From Glandiceps talaboti (taxonomy: Eukaryota > Hemichordata > Enteropneusta > Spengelidae), in assembly GCF_964340395.1 (NCBI RefSeq), contig NC_135553.1, forward strand, positions 19,913,849 to 19,977,848: 64,000 bases of DNA, read 5' to 3'. The position numbers and the translations under genes were made by a program. Below the pieces are notes generated by a model, which saw nothing but the letters and a program-made list of their open reading frames with translations, had not been told where the DNA came from and ran no database searches. Below, piece by piece: positions 1 to 11,149 of the stretch (the stretch's first letter is position 1; every line of letters starts with the position of its first letter).

Positions 1-286
1 CTGGTAGTGTTACCACCAGTAGGATTATAACCATCGTCACAATTGATGGTCACTTCTGTTCCCTCAGCAACAGCATCAGTAGACAACGCCCCATTGTTTG
101 GTGGTGTGAATGGATCACATGGTGCACTGCAGGTTGGTTCATCACTCCATGTTCCGGCATTGCAGGTCACTTCACTCATACCATTCAGTTCCAAACCCTC
201 ATTACAAGTGACAATAACGACAGAGCCATCCCCCACGGCTGTATTTGACACATTTCCACCTTCTATTGTTAGTTCAGGACAAAATG
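1..286 (-). CDS. Host gene exon with two sushi/CCP modules (partial)
   Basis: On the minus strand this is open throughout and encodes two sushi (complement control protein) modules: the first runs from a CPEL start to a WSDEPTC end, and the second begins CDPFTPPNNG and runs off the window edge. Conserved cysteines, Gly/Asn-rich turns and the Trp near each module end fit the family. An acceptor AG at 87-88 precedes the exon. Such modules build extracellular adhesion, complement-like and lectin-associated proteins in animals. It is read as the continuation of the exon at 2188-2592. The gene's identity is unknown. Confidence 0.8.
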
Positions 287-323
287 CTGCGTAGACAATA
301 ACATAAACAGAGCGACACTACAA

Positions 324-1035
324 CGAATGACAACCCGAATGACAGAAAACGAATTGCAGCATTTATAGTATGTAAACAGTGGAATGACACCCTTTTCTAC
401 ATTCAATTAGTTGAATGACATCCTGCGCTATTACACTAGACACTGTTAAACAAGTGGAATGACACTTTCAGAGCATTGGAATTGCTTTCATTCCACTTAT
501 GCTATATATTAGCGACTGTCATTCCACTTGTTCAGAGGATGCCATTCAACTAACTGAATGTTTAGATACTGGAAATGCTGTCATTCCAGTTACAAAGCAT
601 TGGAAATGCTGTCATTCCACTTATGCTATAGAGTAGCGACTGTCATTACACATGTTTAACAGTTCAGAGGATGTCATTTAACTAACTGAATGTAGAAAAG
701 GGTGTCATTCCACTGTTTACATACTGTAAATGCTGTCATTCAACTTTCAAAGCATTTCAATGGCTGCCATTCCACTTATACAGCGTCGGCTGTCATTCCA
801 CTTATTTAAGAGTGCAGAGGGTGTCATTCATCTAGCTGAATGTAGAAAAGGCCTGGTGTGTCATTCCTCTTTTTACTTTGTTAATGCTGTCGTTCCACTT
901 TCAAAGCATTCGAATGGCTGGCAATGTGTCATTCCACTTATGCTATACAGTGTCGACTGACATTCCATTTATTTAAGAGTGCAGGGCTTGTAATTCAACT
1001 ATCATTCGTTTTCTGTCATTTGAGTTGTCATGATC
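324..1035. repeat. Fold-back element with terminal inverted repeats
   Basis: The stretch is made of imperfect short repeats built on 'GTCATTCCACTT' and its complement. The left end (324-360) contains GAATGACAGAAAACGAA and the right end (990-1035) contains its inverted counterpart TTCGTTTTCTGTCATTTGAG, so the block folds back on itself. Orientation switches near position 540. No transposase is encoded. It looks like a MITE/fold-back type non-autonomous element in the intron of the host sushi gene. No target-site duplication could be defined by eye. Confidence 0.55.
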
Positions 1036-2017
1036 ATTTGTTTTAAAGTCACTCACTTAAACACATGTTGTATTTTTACATTATAAATTTTTCCATGCAC
1101 TTGTTACAACAAGTTTGACTAAATATTAGATATCAACCCTGTCTATAAATATTCATAATTTCCTTAGTGGGGTAATATTAACAAAATAAATAACATTTGC
1201 AATCATCCATAATCCCTTTGTAAGCCTAATGATCGGTAACCTGTAAAACCAGCTTCACTATGACTACCTTAATAATTATCTATGAGTTAGTTTGTACTGA
1301 GCGCCAACACTGGTAAAAGCCCTTCCTCGTCCCAACTCACCATGAAATAGGAAGGTACCGAGAAGGGTGGAATTCAGTGTGGAATGTAGGGAGTTTAAGA
1401 CAAGCCCAAACCGTCATAACAATTAAACATGAAGTAAAAATTACTAGGTTGCTAAGAAACAACAAATCGATGCACTTTTCACGTACATGTATACTGTTCT
1501 TTCAGTGTTACACTGTTATATTTTGGATGTTAGCAGATGTCAATATTTATTTAATGAATTATTCATGACTTTATTAAATATGCACTTAGGCGTCATAAAT
1601 ATTCAATGTTTATCTAATCCATATTCATGTCAATTAACTCCCATGATGCAAATTGTTACACTGAAACAATGAACAGCCATTACAGATTGGAAGAACAGTT
1701 TTATATTGTCTTTTTAAGTTGATGTCAGTTTACACATCCACTATTTCTCGTTAGACTTCACAGTTTATTATCTTTTTTCCTAATACATAAAAACAGTTTA
1801 GGGTCGGCACTGAAAAAATAAGTGGCAATCATCTATTCAAACAACACCAAAAGTCCGTCATAATGGCATAATATACAGGCACCATGTTATCATTACACTA
1901 AACCATAGTTAAGTTTAGAAGTTACATAAGTAATTTCAATGGCGTAAAATATATATAAACTCATCATGCATGTTACTCTGCTGTTGATAAAGCTGTAATG
2001 GATGTGTTATGTTATGA
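1036..2017. other. Host intron, no feature seen
   Basis: AT-rich sequence between two exons of the host gene. Several short ORFs occur but none has recognisable protein character, splice signals or supporting neighbours. Confidence 0.5.
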
Positions 2018-2068
2018 CATACATACATACATACATACATACATACAATACATACATACATACATACA

Positions 2069-2102
<34 letters not shown>

Positions 2103-2187
2103 CATACATACATACATACATACATACATACATACATACATACAAACATACAAACATACATACATACATACATACATACATACATAC
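2018..2187. repeat. (CATA)n microsatellite
   Basis: About 40 units of CATA with a few interruptions (ATAC to ATAT, AACA). It directly abuts the 5' splice donor of the host exon ending at 2188, so the donor GTATGT itself is the first repeat unit. Long ORFs on both strands here are repeat artefacts. Confidence 0.95.
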
Positions 2188-2592
2188 CTGGACAGTTGAA
2201 TACTTTTTCATTGTTCCTCAAACCAATACAGGTACGGTCGTTATCATCATTATTGTCACTGGGAAATGTTCCAGTAAAACATATGAATTTAATTGCCGCA
2301 CAGTTATCAGTTTCTGCAGGCAGTGTAACTGTGAAACCAGTTAGCAATCTAACATCATTAGCTTCGGCTAACAAAGTGAATATACCATTTGGAAATGTAG
2401 CAGCTACGGACGTCCCCGTCAGTGACGACATATCAGAGTAGTACGCTGCCATCAAGGTCGTGCTTTCAACGTAATTTGTCCCACTGGTCTCACAAACCGT
2501 TACATCAAAGGTCAGCTCAAGTTGAGCCATACATGAATCAGCACTCAATGTTGGAGGATCAGTTATAGTTACAATACCAAGCCCACCATCAA
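2188..2592 (-). CDS. Host gene exon, extracellular protein of unknown module type
   Basis: A 135-codon open exon on the minus strand with acceptor TTCACAG before 2592 and donor CCAG|GTATGT after 2188. The product segment has four or more cysteines, many Thr/Ser and acidic residues, and no hydrophobic core long enough for a membrane span, like an extracellular beta-sandwich module. It lies upstream, in transcription order, of the sushi exon at 1-286 and probably belongs to the same gene. No named domain is recognised. Confidence 0.6.
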
Positions 2593-3000
2593 CTGTGAAT
2601 ATTTTTTTAAAGAAAGATATTGGTATTACATGTTTGTAATACATAAAATCATAAAAGAGCATCTCAAAAGCTCGAGAAAGACGCATGTTATTGGTAAAAA
2701 AAAATTTCATATTATAAACCCTTGAAATTACAACAAAAAACCTATAATCCTTAAAATCAAAACATTTGTAAGTGCACGTGGTTATTATACGTTTGTGTAA
2801 CGAAGTCGACTTCAACTCTTCTGTAGATTCTCACCAGAATGTTACTTGGATCTTACTATCGTCAACACTCTCGACACAGCACAACTATACATAGACACTT
2901 GCACAGAACTTCTCAGAGAAGGAGATGTAGCTTTATTGAGCTCTCTTAGCTCCCAAACCAATTTTAAATAAATCTGCTAAAACTTACAGATCACAAGTCA

Positions 3001-3100
3001 NNNNNNNNNNNNNNNNNNNNNNNNNNNNNNNNNNNNNNNNNNNNNNNNNNNNNNNNNNNNNNNNNNNNNNNNNNNNNNNNNNNNNNNNNNNNNNNNNNNN
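3001..3100. other. Assembly gap (100 N)
   Basis: Exactly 100 Ns, the usual placeholder for a scaffold join of unknown size. Host-type gene structure lies to its left and viral-type ORFs to its right, so the transition between the two is not directly sequenced. Confidence 1.
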
Positions 3101-3102
3101 TG

Positions 3103-3249
3103 TCCTGCAGAAGACAGGCGAAATATGAAATCGAACTGGTGAAAAAAGCAATTAGAAATTCGACTCTGTATCGTGTTAAAAGTAATATGGACACTGCTTT
3201 ATTTCTTGCTGGTTACGAATCCCACATACCTTTTCCTATTCGGAAATGA
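3103..3249 (+). CDS. C-terminal fragment of a protein cut by the gap
   Basis: From the edge of the gap an open frame runs 48 codons to TGA at 3247-3249, followed within 10 bases by an A-rich AATAAAAA-type polyadenylation signal. The segment is basic and amphipathic (…KYEIELVKKAIRNSTLYRV…) and ends PFPIRK. It reads like the end of a real gene whose body is hidden in the gap. Family not recognised; it could be viral or host. Confidence 0.4.
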   Translation, partial: SCRRQAKYEIELVKKAIRNSTLYRVKSNMDTALFLAGYESHIPFPIRK

Positions 3250-5440
3250 TTTTTAAATAAAAAACTCTGTAAATGGACTTGTTCTTGTGCGTGACGCGTG
3301 CTTAATTTTACATCTACATGGCAATATATTTGTGTTGTCGTGCCTGACGACTTTGAATTGAAAGATATTATTAGTGGCGTCACGATACGTGCGTCGCGTG
3401 GCCTCTTTTCTCGTCACGTCGCATAGACATGTCAATCAAACAGTATTCGATTCTGCACTCGTACTCAGTGACTTTCGTAAATACCCCAGACATAAACATT
3501 ACCCCGACGCTTGATGACAACGAAACATTGTATCAAATGTATCTAGTTCACTCAAACGGGACGGGTCAACGCAATCGATAGTAAATAGCCCGGAAGATGT
3601 GCAGACATGCACAATGGGGCAGACATTGTTATTATTATTATTATTGTTGTTGTGGTGGGCAGTGTATTGAGAACTCAATACACAACCGCTCGATGCATAT
3701 CATTAGTTACTTGTCGAGTAGACACATCAACATACAACGAGTAATATATATTCCCATATTTGCTAATTACTGTAATTCTCTCATTTTTCTTTGCGTGGGG
3801 AAACGTGTGCAATTTCGGATTTTGTTCACGAAAATTAGACGTTATGTGATTTTGTTGTAAGACGTACGTAAACGTAACGTTTTTTTATTTGTTGTCACGA
3901 GAACACATTACACGATACAATATCACTGACACGTCGTGTCATCAACAAAAATTGGCACGTCAAGTGATTGGTTGTGCTCCAAAGAAAAAGTATGAAGTCA
4001 CTACTTAGTTTTGTATATCTCTTTCCTGATTGGTTCTTCACGAGCCAAGTGGTGACGTCACTAGAATCGAACACAGGACAGCTTTCCACCGCGTGATCAG
4101 ACATTCTTTCGCGTAGACAAAATGATATGAACTCTGTTTACATGTATAGTATGTATAGTAAAGTGTCATTTTGGTCAACTAGTCTACATCTTTATCTACG
4201 TCGTCAAACCAAACGTTCACGATCCACGTCAAGAAAAATATGAGGTCACGATAAATCTATATATTTTTGTATTTTTTAACCAAACGTTCACACCATCCAC
4301 GTCAAGAAAAATACGACGTCATGATAAATCTATATATTTTACGTGACGGTCACACAAGAGAAAAAGGACGGGCGTACTCTGTGCTGGGGGATCTTTAGTT
4401 ACACACTAAGTGCGAACCTCATAGGAAACAACCATAGTTACTTTCCTTGCAAATCTACCTACAGTGTTGCAATTTACAATTATGCAAATATCTCATGAAA
4501 AAGGCGCATGCAAATTAATGTTGCTAAAATGCTTGAGTTTTGTCGCGCAGGCACTTGAAAGCAATTACCAAAACCACAAATATAAACAACGTGTTTAGCG
4601 TCTAGTATAAGTCTTTCCAATGGATATGCTATTTCATTCTAACGGGAAAAATCGACTATAGCCTCGGAGACGATCGTGGACCAAGCAATCAGGCAAGAAA
4701 AATACAAAAGTATGTATTGACGTCATAGTTTTACTTCTCATACAACCAATCAGAGACGTGTCAATCTCTCCCATGACAGGTAAACACGGCATCGTTCCTG
4801 CCGAAGGCTATCACGGTTTTCGTGCTCAATTTTAACACCCCCCCCCCCCCGTCCGACATGATTTTACTTAGATCAGTTATTTGAATTAGGTACTCTTCAT
4901 AGCCGGTCGTCATCTTGCAACCAAAAGTTCAGGACCCACGTAAAGAAAAATACGATGTCACGATAAATTAAATCTATATATTTTACATGACGGGCACACA
5001 TTCACGATTTTGACACGTCTCTGATTGGTTGTGTAACGTTCTCTCTAATAGTTGTTGGGGTGATTTATTTGTATTCTGTGTTCTGTGTTTATTTTGATCA
5101 TTTGGCGATAAGGTCAAATTCTGTAAAAGAATAAGGTTAAAGGGTAAGGGGAGGGTAATCGTTGAAAATGTAGTAGCTGTCACCAGGTAGTAATTGACTT
5201 CTGTTGATTAGTTGTGGAACTTCAGCCAGCACAGGGAACTGTGATCGGTTCGCAGGGTGGCGTGTGTCATTCGGTAATTGTTAACATGTAAAGGGGGAGG
5301 ATTTGGTGAGAAAAGGACAACTATTTATGTAGCAAAATACACTTGTTCACAATGCAAACGAAATATACACACATTGTACAACAGTCTAGTTCAATTCAAA
5401 TTGTATTTTTTATTGTTATTACAAACACTTTTGTTCATTT
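3250..5440. other. Intergenic region rich in CRE-like and GTCACG motifs
   Basis: No convincing gene. It holds a short (TTA)n/(TTG)n run near 3628-3655, a poly-C run near 4837-4850, several GACGTCA/GTCACG motifs and repeated 'GATTGGTTGT' CCAAT-box-like sequences in inverted orientation. The same motifs flank viral genes elsewhere in the window, so this is probably viral non-coding DNA. Confidence 0.5.
4206..5000. repeat. Three dispersed copies of a ~65-80 bp direct repeat
   Basis: Copies at about 4206-4268, 4279-4357 and 4919-5000 share AACCAAACGTTCAC-like starts, a CCACGTCAAGAAAAATA centre, a GTCACGATAAAT segment and a TCTATATATTTT end. The last two also share a following GTGACGG(T/G)CACAC-like tail. 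They may be promoter modules left by local duplication. Confidence 0.7.
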
Positions 5441-7577
5441 CTATTGAGTGAAATGATGACGCATGTTATTCATTAAAAATTGAACTTGTTCATTGTTCTT
5501 TGCAAAATCCTTTTTGAAACAACTCATCTCATTTTTCATTTGCAACATCATATTTTGCATGGTTTCAAGTTGTTCACGGAGATCTCTATTTTCGGCTTTT
5601 AGTGAGTCAATTTCCGCATCTTTTTCGGCAAGTAAACTTTCCAGTCTCAACACGGTTTCTGTGACATTTTCTCTGTTTTCAGCCGTGAGTCGTTGTAATT
5701 GTTCATCCTTTTCACGTAGTGAAATGGCTTGTTTCGAAATTGTCTCGGCCATTCCTTTAATGGCTTGTCCGACGACAGGCGCATTTGAACCAATTTCATT
5801 TAAGGCTGTACTAATGTTGTCGCCAGTACATCTTGTTAAACGTTGGTCGGTATGTAGGCGAATCGTTCTTTCGATCTCTGTCCTTTCTTTGCCCAAATCC
5901 ATAATGCGCTGTTCGTTTGAAGAAACCAATTTTTTCGACGTTTTGGTTGTGATTTCGTTGAGTATCTTAGTCACACTAAACAAATGAGCTTTGTTAAATT
6001 GTGTAGGTAAGATTTTACACAATGCAGTTGTAAAATGTCCGACAACTGAGAAACCAAATTTTTCATATTGGTCTTCAAAGTTTTGGTGAACATCAATGAG
6101 TTGTCGTCGCTTCGGTTTAATGAACGTCGAAACATTCGTTGAAACTTCGAAAGAGCTGGCTGTGTCATTGGTGGCCATTTCGGACGAGCAGATAAATTTT
6201 CTGCCGGCCCTCTCTTTGACGAAATACACTCTGCCGTTGACTCCATTCTCAAAATTCTGGTAATGATTCGATGCCCCGGATAAATTCCTTTTGTCAGGTG
6301 CGACTTCGAAGTAAAACGCCTCTCGATCTAATTGCTTTTGCAATTTGAACCAGTATATCACACCGAAATAGTCATTTCCGTTGTGTTGCAAACGATACAT
6401 CTTGGCTTTGAAATTCTCGCGTTCTCTGTCAGTGAAAAAATCACTGTCTTCATACTTAAACAGTAAGACTATACCCAATTGCAATGCAACGAAATGTTTT
6501 CCGTTTGGCTGTGATGTACTGGAAATGTCAGCCAGGGGTAGTTGGGATGGATCCTTGTCTAAAAAGTGACCGACTGGAGAGCTGTTTCGAATACAAGATA
6601 AAACAGTTTCTTCTTCTTGACTTCTTTTCAAATATTTCGACATGTCCGATCTTTGATTTTCCGTCATGAAAGATAGGTTGTGATTGTGAATTTGAACTTC
6701 AAGCAGATGCCAGGCTTCCCTTGGGCTGCATACAGTGAACCGTCCGTCCGTACATTTCAGAAGACAAGGAATGTCGTTACTTTGTCTAGTTGTCCGAAAC
6801 ATTTCAATCTTTTGAACAGCTAACTCTAGGCTTAATTTGGCATCACCGTATAGCTTCAATAAACTGTCAAAGTTACCAGTAATTTCAGCAGTTGGGAGTT
6901 CCATATTGTCGGTCCCATAACTGGGGGGTTGGTCCTCGCGTAGGAGATTATCCATAGACGAACCATCAGACACCATAGATAATTCACTTGCACATGTAGG
7001 TATGCCCTATAGTGTAAATAAATATATAATTTAAAATTAATTGAGGTATGCTGTCATTTTTTTACAAATGTAAACTGATGCACACCCATATAACAATAAT
7101 ATCAATAGTGACAAAACAAAAAGTAAGTAAACTATACTAAACTTACCACGGCATTTACGATGTTTTCGAGAAGGTCAACATTATTCGATTCTTCTGAGTC
7201 CATACGAGTTATTTCATGTCCAGTTATTTCTTGTCTCATCGAAGAATCCCCTTGTTCGAAAACACCATTTGTTTGGGCATTGTTCATGGAATCACCGACA
7301 AGATAATTCACAAACGAATCATCGATGAGATTGAAAGCGTCTGATATTTTATCCATTTCACTGGCACTTGGCTGCATGCCCTGCAATGTAAAAAAAAAAA
7401 AATAATTAAATAAAAACAAACCAGTTAACATGTGCTGTTCAAAATTGATAGAACGTTTTTGTTTATATCAACACATAAAAATAATCTTACCAGTCTATTC
7501 ACAATGTCTTCAATAGTTGTAGAAAGATCAGTGTCAAGATCTGCAGTGTCCATAGGAATTATTTCTTCAGGAGTCAT
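5441..7577 (-). CDS. Three-exon viral coiled-coil protein (paralogue of 38451-39833)
   Basis: Proposed exons are 7577-7491, 7380-7147 and 7006-5441, all phase 0, with GTAAG donors and pyrimidine-tract AG acceptors; total about 628 codons. The start is the ATG at 7577. The body in exon 3 shares with the 460-aa protein at 38451-39833 an IPCL…TVC…AW segment, an HN-x-N…MT-x-x-QR segment and a YWFK motif, so the two are diverged paralogues. The last ~110 residues are a Glu/Lys/Leu-rich coiled coil. Exons 1 and 2 end alike (acidic stretch then IVN) and exons 2 and 3 begin alike (G-[MI]-x-P-x-x-ASE), implying exon duplication. Function unknown. If splicing does not occur, the ATG at 6976 gives a 511-aa protein. 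Confidence 0.75.
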
Positions 7578-7659
7578 CGTTACACGATTGTATATCACCT
7601 AAGCAAGTTCCTGACGGAATGGCAAATGTTCAAACACAGCTCCCTCTTTATATAGACGA

Positions 7660-8340
7660 TTACGGTAAACAAAAATGACGTCACGAAATTAGTAATTTCA
7701 CGTAATTTCACGAAAGTTCGCTTCACTTGTCTATCAAAAAAAATATGACGTCGTGAAATTAGTGAAATTTCACGAAAGTTCGATTGTTTGACGGTATCAT
7801 GTTGAGACATGAATTTTTCACACGAAATTAGTAATTTCACGAAAGTTCGCTTCACCTGTCTATCAAAAAAAAATATGACGTCGTGAAATTAGTGAAATTT
7901 CACGAAAGTTCGATTGATTGTATCATGTTGAGACATGAATTTTCAAGTTACGTCTTGTAATGAAATCACGACGTTACGTTCTGACATCACACATCTTGCC
8001 ATTACACGAAAAACTTACATCACATGGTTGGTTGTAAAAGAAAAATACATGACTTGTCTATCAAAAAAAATATGATGTCACGAAATTAGTGAAATTTCAC
8101 GTAAGTTAGGTTTTTGTATCATGTTGAGACATGAATTTTCAAGTTACGCCTTGTCAAATGAAATCACGACGTTACGTTCTGACATCACACATCTTGCCAT
8201 TACACGAAAAACTTACATCATGTGGTTGGTTGTAAAAGAAAAATACATGACTTTCCTATACATTACATCACTTGTCTATCAAAAAAATATGATGTCACGA
8301 AATTAGTGAAATTTCACGTAAGTTACATGAATTTGTCAAG
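7660..8340. repeat. Promoter-proximal direct repeats with palindromic TTTCAC core
   Basis: Four copies of a unit (starting near 7727, 7856, 8055 and 8272) contain CTTGTCTATCAAAAAAA, an ATGACGTC or ATGATGTCAC site, and the inverted motif GTGAAATTAGTGAAATTTCAC. Between copies are repeated TATCATGTTGAGACATGAATTTT stretches. They lie just upstream of the spliced gene starting at 7577 and may act as its enhancer. Spacing is uneven (about 130-217 bp). Confidence 0.7.
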
Positions 8341-9381
8341 TTATTATTATTATTATTATTATAAAATATCTTTATTCAGGATAAAACTCAATAAGCGTTA
8401 CAAACAACGCAAAGCGTTGCAGGGTCGGCTTCTTTCCATTGAGGCCCTCATAGAGTCATACTTCAAATCAACAATCACACAAAAGTCCACTTACAAATAC
8501 TAAAACACATTTGGACATAAAATACACACATTGTGACATTATAGCTCCAGATAAATAAAATAACTGCTAGGCAGAAGTAATGTCTCTGAAAGTTTTAGCC
8601 TGCTTTACATGTTCAGGTAACGAATTCCATAGATTTCCTCCCTTGTGAGTGAATTTGCGGAGAGCATAGTTATTGTGAGCTGGTTTGATATATATACACT
8701 GCTAGCTTTACTAAAACGTGTATTATAATCATGAATTTTGGAAACAGGTGTGAAGCATTGTAACAAATAGGGGGGAACAGTACCAATCATGGTAACATTT
8801 GTACATCATCGAACAAATGTGAAATTTATATCTTTCTATCAACGGATGCCATTCTAAAATTTGTCTGACTTTAACTGAAGGTGTCTGTGGGTGGCAATTT
8901 AGGACTACATTCCCTGCCCTGTTTTGTAGAGTTTGTAATTTAGAAATTAGCTTATTTGTACAGTTAGACCATATGATATCCCCGTGATCAAATATTGGTA
9001 ATACCATGGAATTGACCAGCATTTTGGCAGTTTTTGAGGTAAAGCAGACCTAATTCTACGGATAATACCTAACCGCTGTGAGATTTTGGCACTTATATGG
9101 GCAATGTGTGATTCCCAGGTTAGAAGTGGGTCAAACCATATACCAAGGTATTTAAATGTGCTGACCTGTTGTAAGCTTTCATTGTTGATCTTGATATTCA
9201 AATTATTTGAAGTATTGTACATTTTTGTCCTCGGACCGAATACTAGTACCATACACTTTGTCTTTTTTACATTCAGTGTAAATTTATTAGCGTTTAACCA
9301 ATCATGGATTGACCTCATGTCTTCTTGTAATTTGTTTTCAATTTCTTGAACATCTTTGATGCATAGAAGAGGGCGGTATCA
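8341..9381 (-). mobile_element. 5'-truncated non-LTR retrotransposon (LINE) fragment
   Basis: Read on the minus strand, the segment encodes the 3' part of a reverse transcriptase ORF: residues following the catalytic YADD region, then NANKFTLNVKKTKCM, FKYLGIWFDPLLTW and a thumb-like C-terminal region, split over two frames (9318-8947 and 9022-8729) by a frameshift. An AATAAAG signal and a (TAA)n tail form its 3' end at 8341-8361. The 5' end stops near 9381, within the active-site region. The pattern fits a CR1/Jockey-like LINE that integrated into one of the 7660-8340 repeats. The copy is dead. Confidence 0.85.
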
Positions 9382-9489
9382 TTTACGTCATGTCAAATCA
9401 AATCTCTACCACACATCTTGCCATTACATTGATCGCATGTATATTTACGGGACAATTTTAGATACATGTCGAAAGTTTGACATACTGTC

Positions 9490-9867
9490 ATGTTTCCAGA
9501 AAAAAATATCGTCAAATTCCTCAAAAAGTACGAAGATATATTCAGCTTTGCACACGACTTTGAATACGATAAATTAAGAAGGAAAAATAGACCGGTATTA
9601 CGAGTCTTCGTTAACGACAACACTTCTCTTTGTACGTGGGGTGAAAGTACCTGCCACTTGTACCATAATATTCTTGCCTTTACAAGAGATTGCAAGCGTA
9701 AAAAGTTCTTCAAATGGGTATCATTTTGTGAAGTTTTTATCAACGCGATTCAAAACACGGAACGATACCATCTAAACGAATATTGGATTTTCAAATTGCA
9801 GAAAGATGCCGCCATCAAACACATATTACAATTGCATGGGAATCTATTCGTCTATTATCATTGTTGA
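9490..9867 (+). CDS. Unknown 125-aa protein
   Basis: ATG-initiated ORF of 125 codons ending TGA, rich in Lys/Phe/Tyr/His with scattered cysteines and no signal peptide or membrane span. An AATAAATAAATA polyadenylation region follows at about 10116. Composition resembles the surrounding viral genes, and repeat remnants shared with 8170-8220 precede it. It is not recognised as any family. It could also be an exon of a spliced gene. Confidence 0.5.
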   Translation: MFPEKNIVKFLKKYEDIFSFAHDFEYDKLRRKNRPVLRVFVNDNTSLCTWGESTCHLYHNILAFTRDCKRKKFFKWVSFCEVFINAIQNTERYHLNEYWIFKLQKDAAIKHILQLHGNLFVYYHC

Positions 9868-11149
9868 CGATTTTATCATAAACATGACTGTTGTTCAAGA
9901 CAGGCGTGGATGCATTTTTAGACGTGATAACAATGTATCCACTCACGTCACGTCACCAGTATTTTTAGACATGCACGTATGTGTATATGTGAATGCAACG
10001 AGCTGGGATCCGTAAGCAACGAGCTCGTCGAAACTTTAGATGACTCGACATGTGTTAATCATGTCGCTAACAGTTACGATGTATATGCGATGCGTGTGTT
10101 TTGTAATGGAACAAAATAAATAAATATAAATTAAAACGCTACTCTAAGAAAAATAAAGTTTTTTATATCTTTTTTTTTCCTTTCGTCATTGTTGCATGTC
10201 GCAAACGAAATTCAGCAAATAAATGCAATTTTGATATTTGTATTACATTGTTTGTCGTCTAGAAATGAAAGTCGGTATGGTTTTCGTTGCAACACTGTCA
10301 GAAGTATCAGTGACAGGTCAACAAAGTCTGTGATTGGTTGTCTTGAAGGAAAAAATGTGACGTCACTATATGCTTTTGTATACCTGTCGCCTGATTGGTT
10401 GTTTAGATAAAACCGTGCATGCACCTACATCAGCGGGGCCGTGTGTTGTTTTTGTAACAATGTTTGTCAGTAGACTTTTTTCGGCACCTTCAAAGGCAGT
10501 TTTCAGTTTTCATTTTACACCACTGATAAAAGACGTTGTGGTCACAGGCGTTTCTATACAACTTTTGCAATGCCAGTATTTGTTAGCTCGTCTAAACATG
10601 CACACATGGTGGAAAATATCGTTCATGACTCCAAAGCGATTGCTATCATTAAAATTCCGAAAAAAAATATGACACTCTTACTTTTCTTTGGATTATATTA
10701 TTCATGAACCTTCGTGAACGTTCCATGTCACCGAATAAGAAACATTGTATCTATCCACGTCATATGATTTGTGTTGTGGCGCCTTCCTGTACATGATAAA
10801 CAAGTAACCCACGTCGTGGTCAATAACAATCCAGACATGTTATTGTTAATCAAAATATATTCGACTATTCCATTTCGTTTATACGTGTGTGTTCGTGTGC
10901 TATATATGTCTAGCTCCCCTCCTAAACATAGCCATCGCTAGTACAATGGACACCTTGACATTGATATGCCACCCTGTATGACAATACTCTCTTCCTATAA
11001 TATCATAATGTACCAAGACTCAGTCATAGTCAGGGAGGAGCGTTGTATACAACGTGACGTCGCCAAAAAATGTCTCGTACAAAATAGCATAGCCGTCGTA
11101 CACATCCTTCCTGGATTTCAAGTTGCCTGGGCGTGAAGATACTAAGAAT
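9868..11149. other. Region without a firm gene
   Basis: Contains the polyadenylation region of the preceding gene (about 10116-10160), a second AATAAA near 10152 and several 'GATTGGTTGT' and GACGTCA motifs. Short ORFs at 10442-10672 (basic, ~76 aa) and 11008-11136 (42 codons from ATG) have no clear support. The latter ends 13 bases before the first proposed exon of the next gene and might be an upstream exon. Confidence 0.4.

Noticed and set aside
1936-2815. Long ORFs on both strands through the (CATA)n tract
   Set aside because: They are translations of a microsatellite; only the 2188-2592 exon within the minus-strand ORF has protein character.
2991-3194. ORF through the N gap
   Set aside because: Made of Ns; not real sequence.
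5493-5987. 164-aa plus-strand ORF
   Set aside because: Antisense shadow of the coiled-coil gene; Ser/Phe-rich composition typical of reverse-reading charged helices.
8341-8361. (TTA)n as an independent microsatellite
   Set aside because: It is the 3' tail of the LINE.
10442-10672. Basic ~76-aa plus ORF
   Set aside because: No supporting signals and an unconvincing composition.
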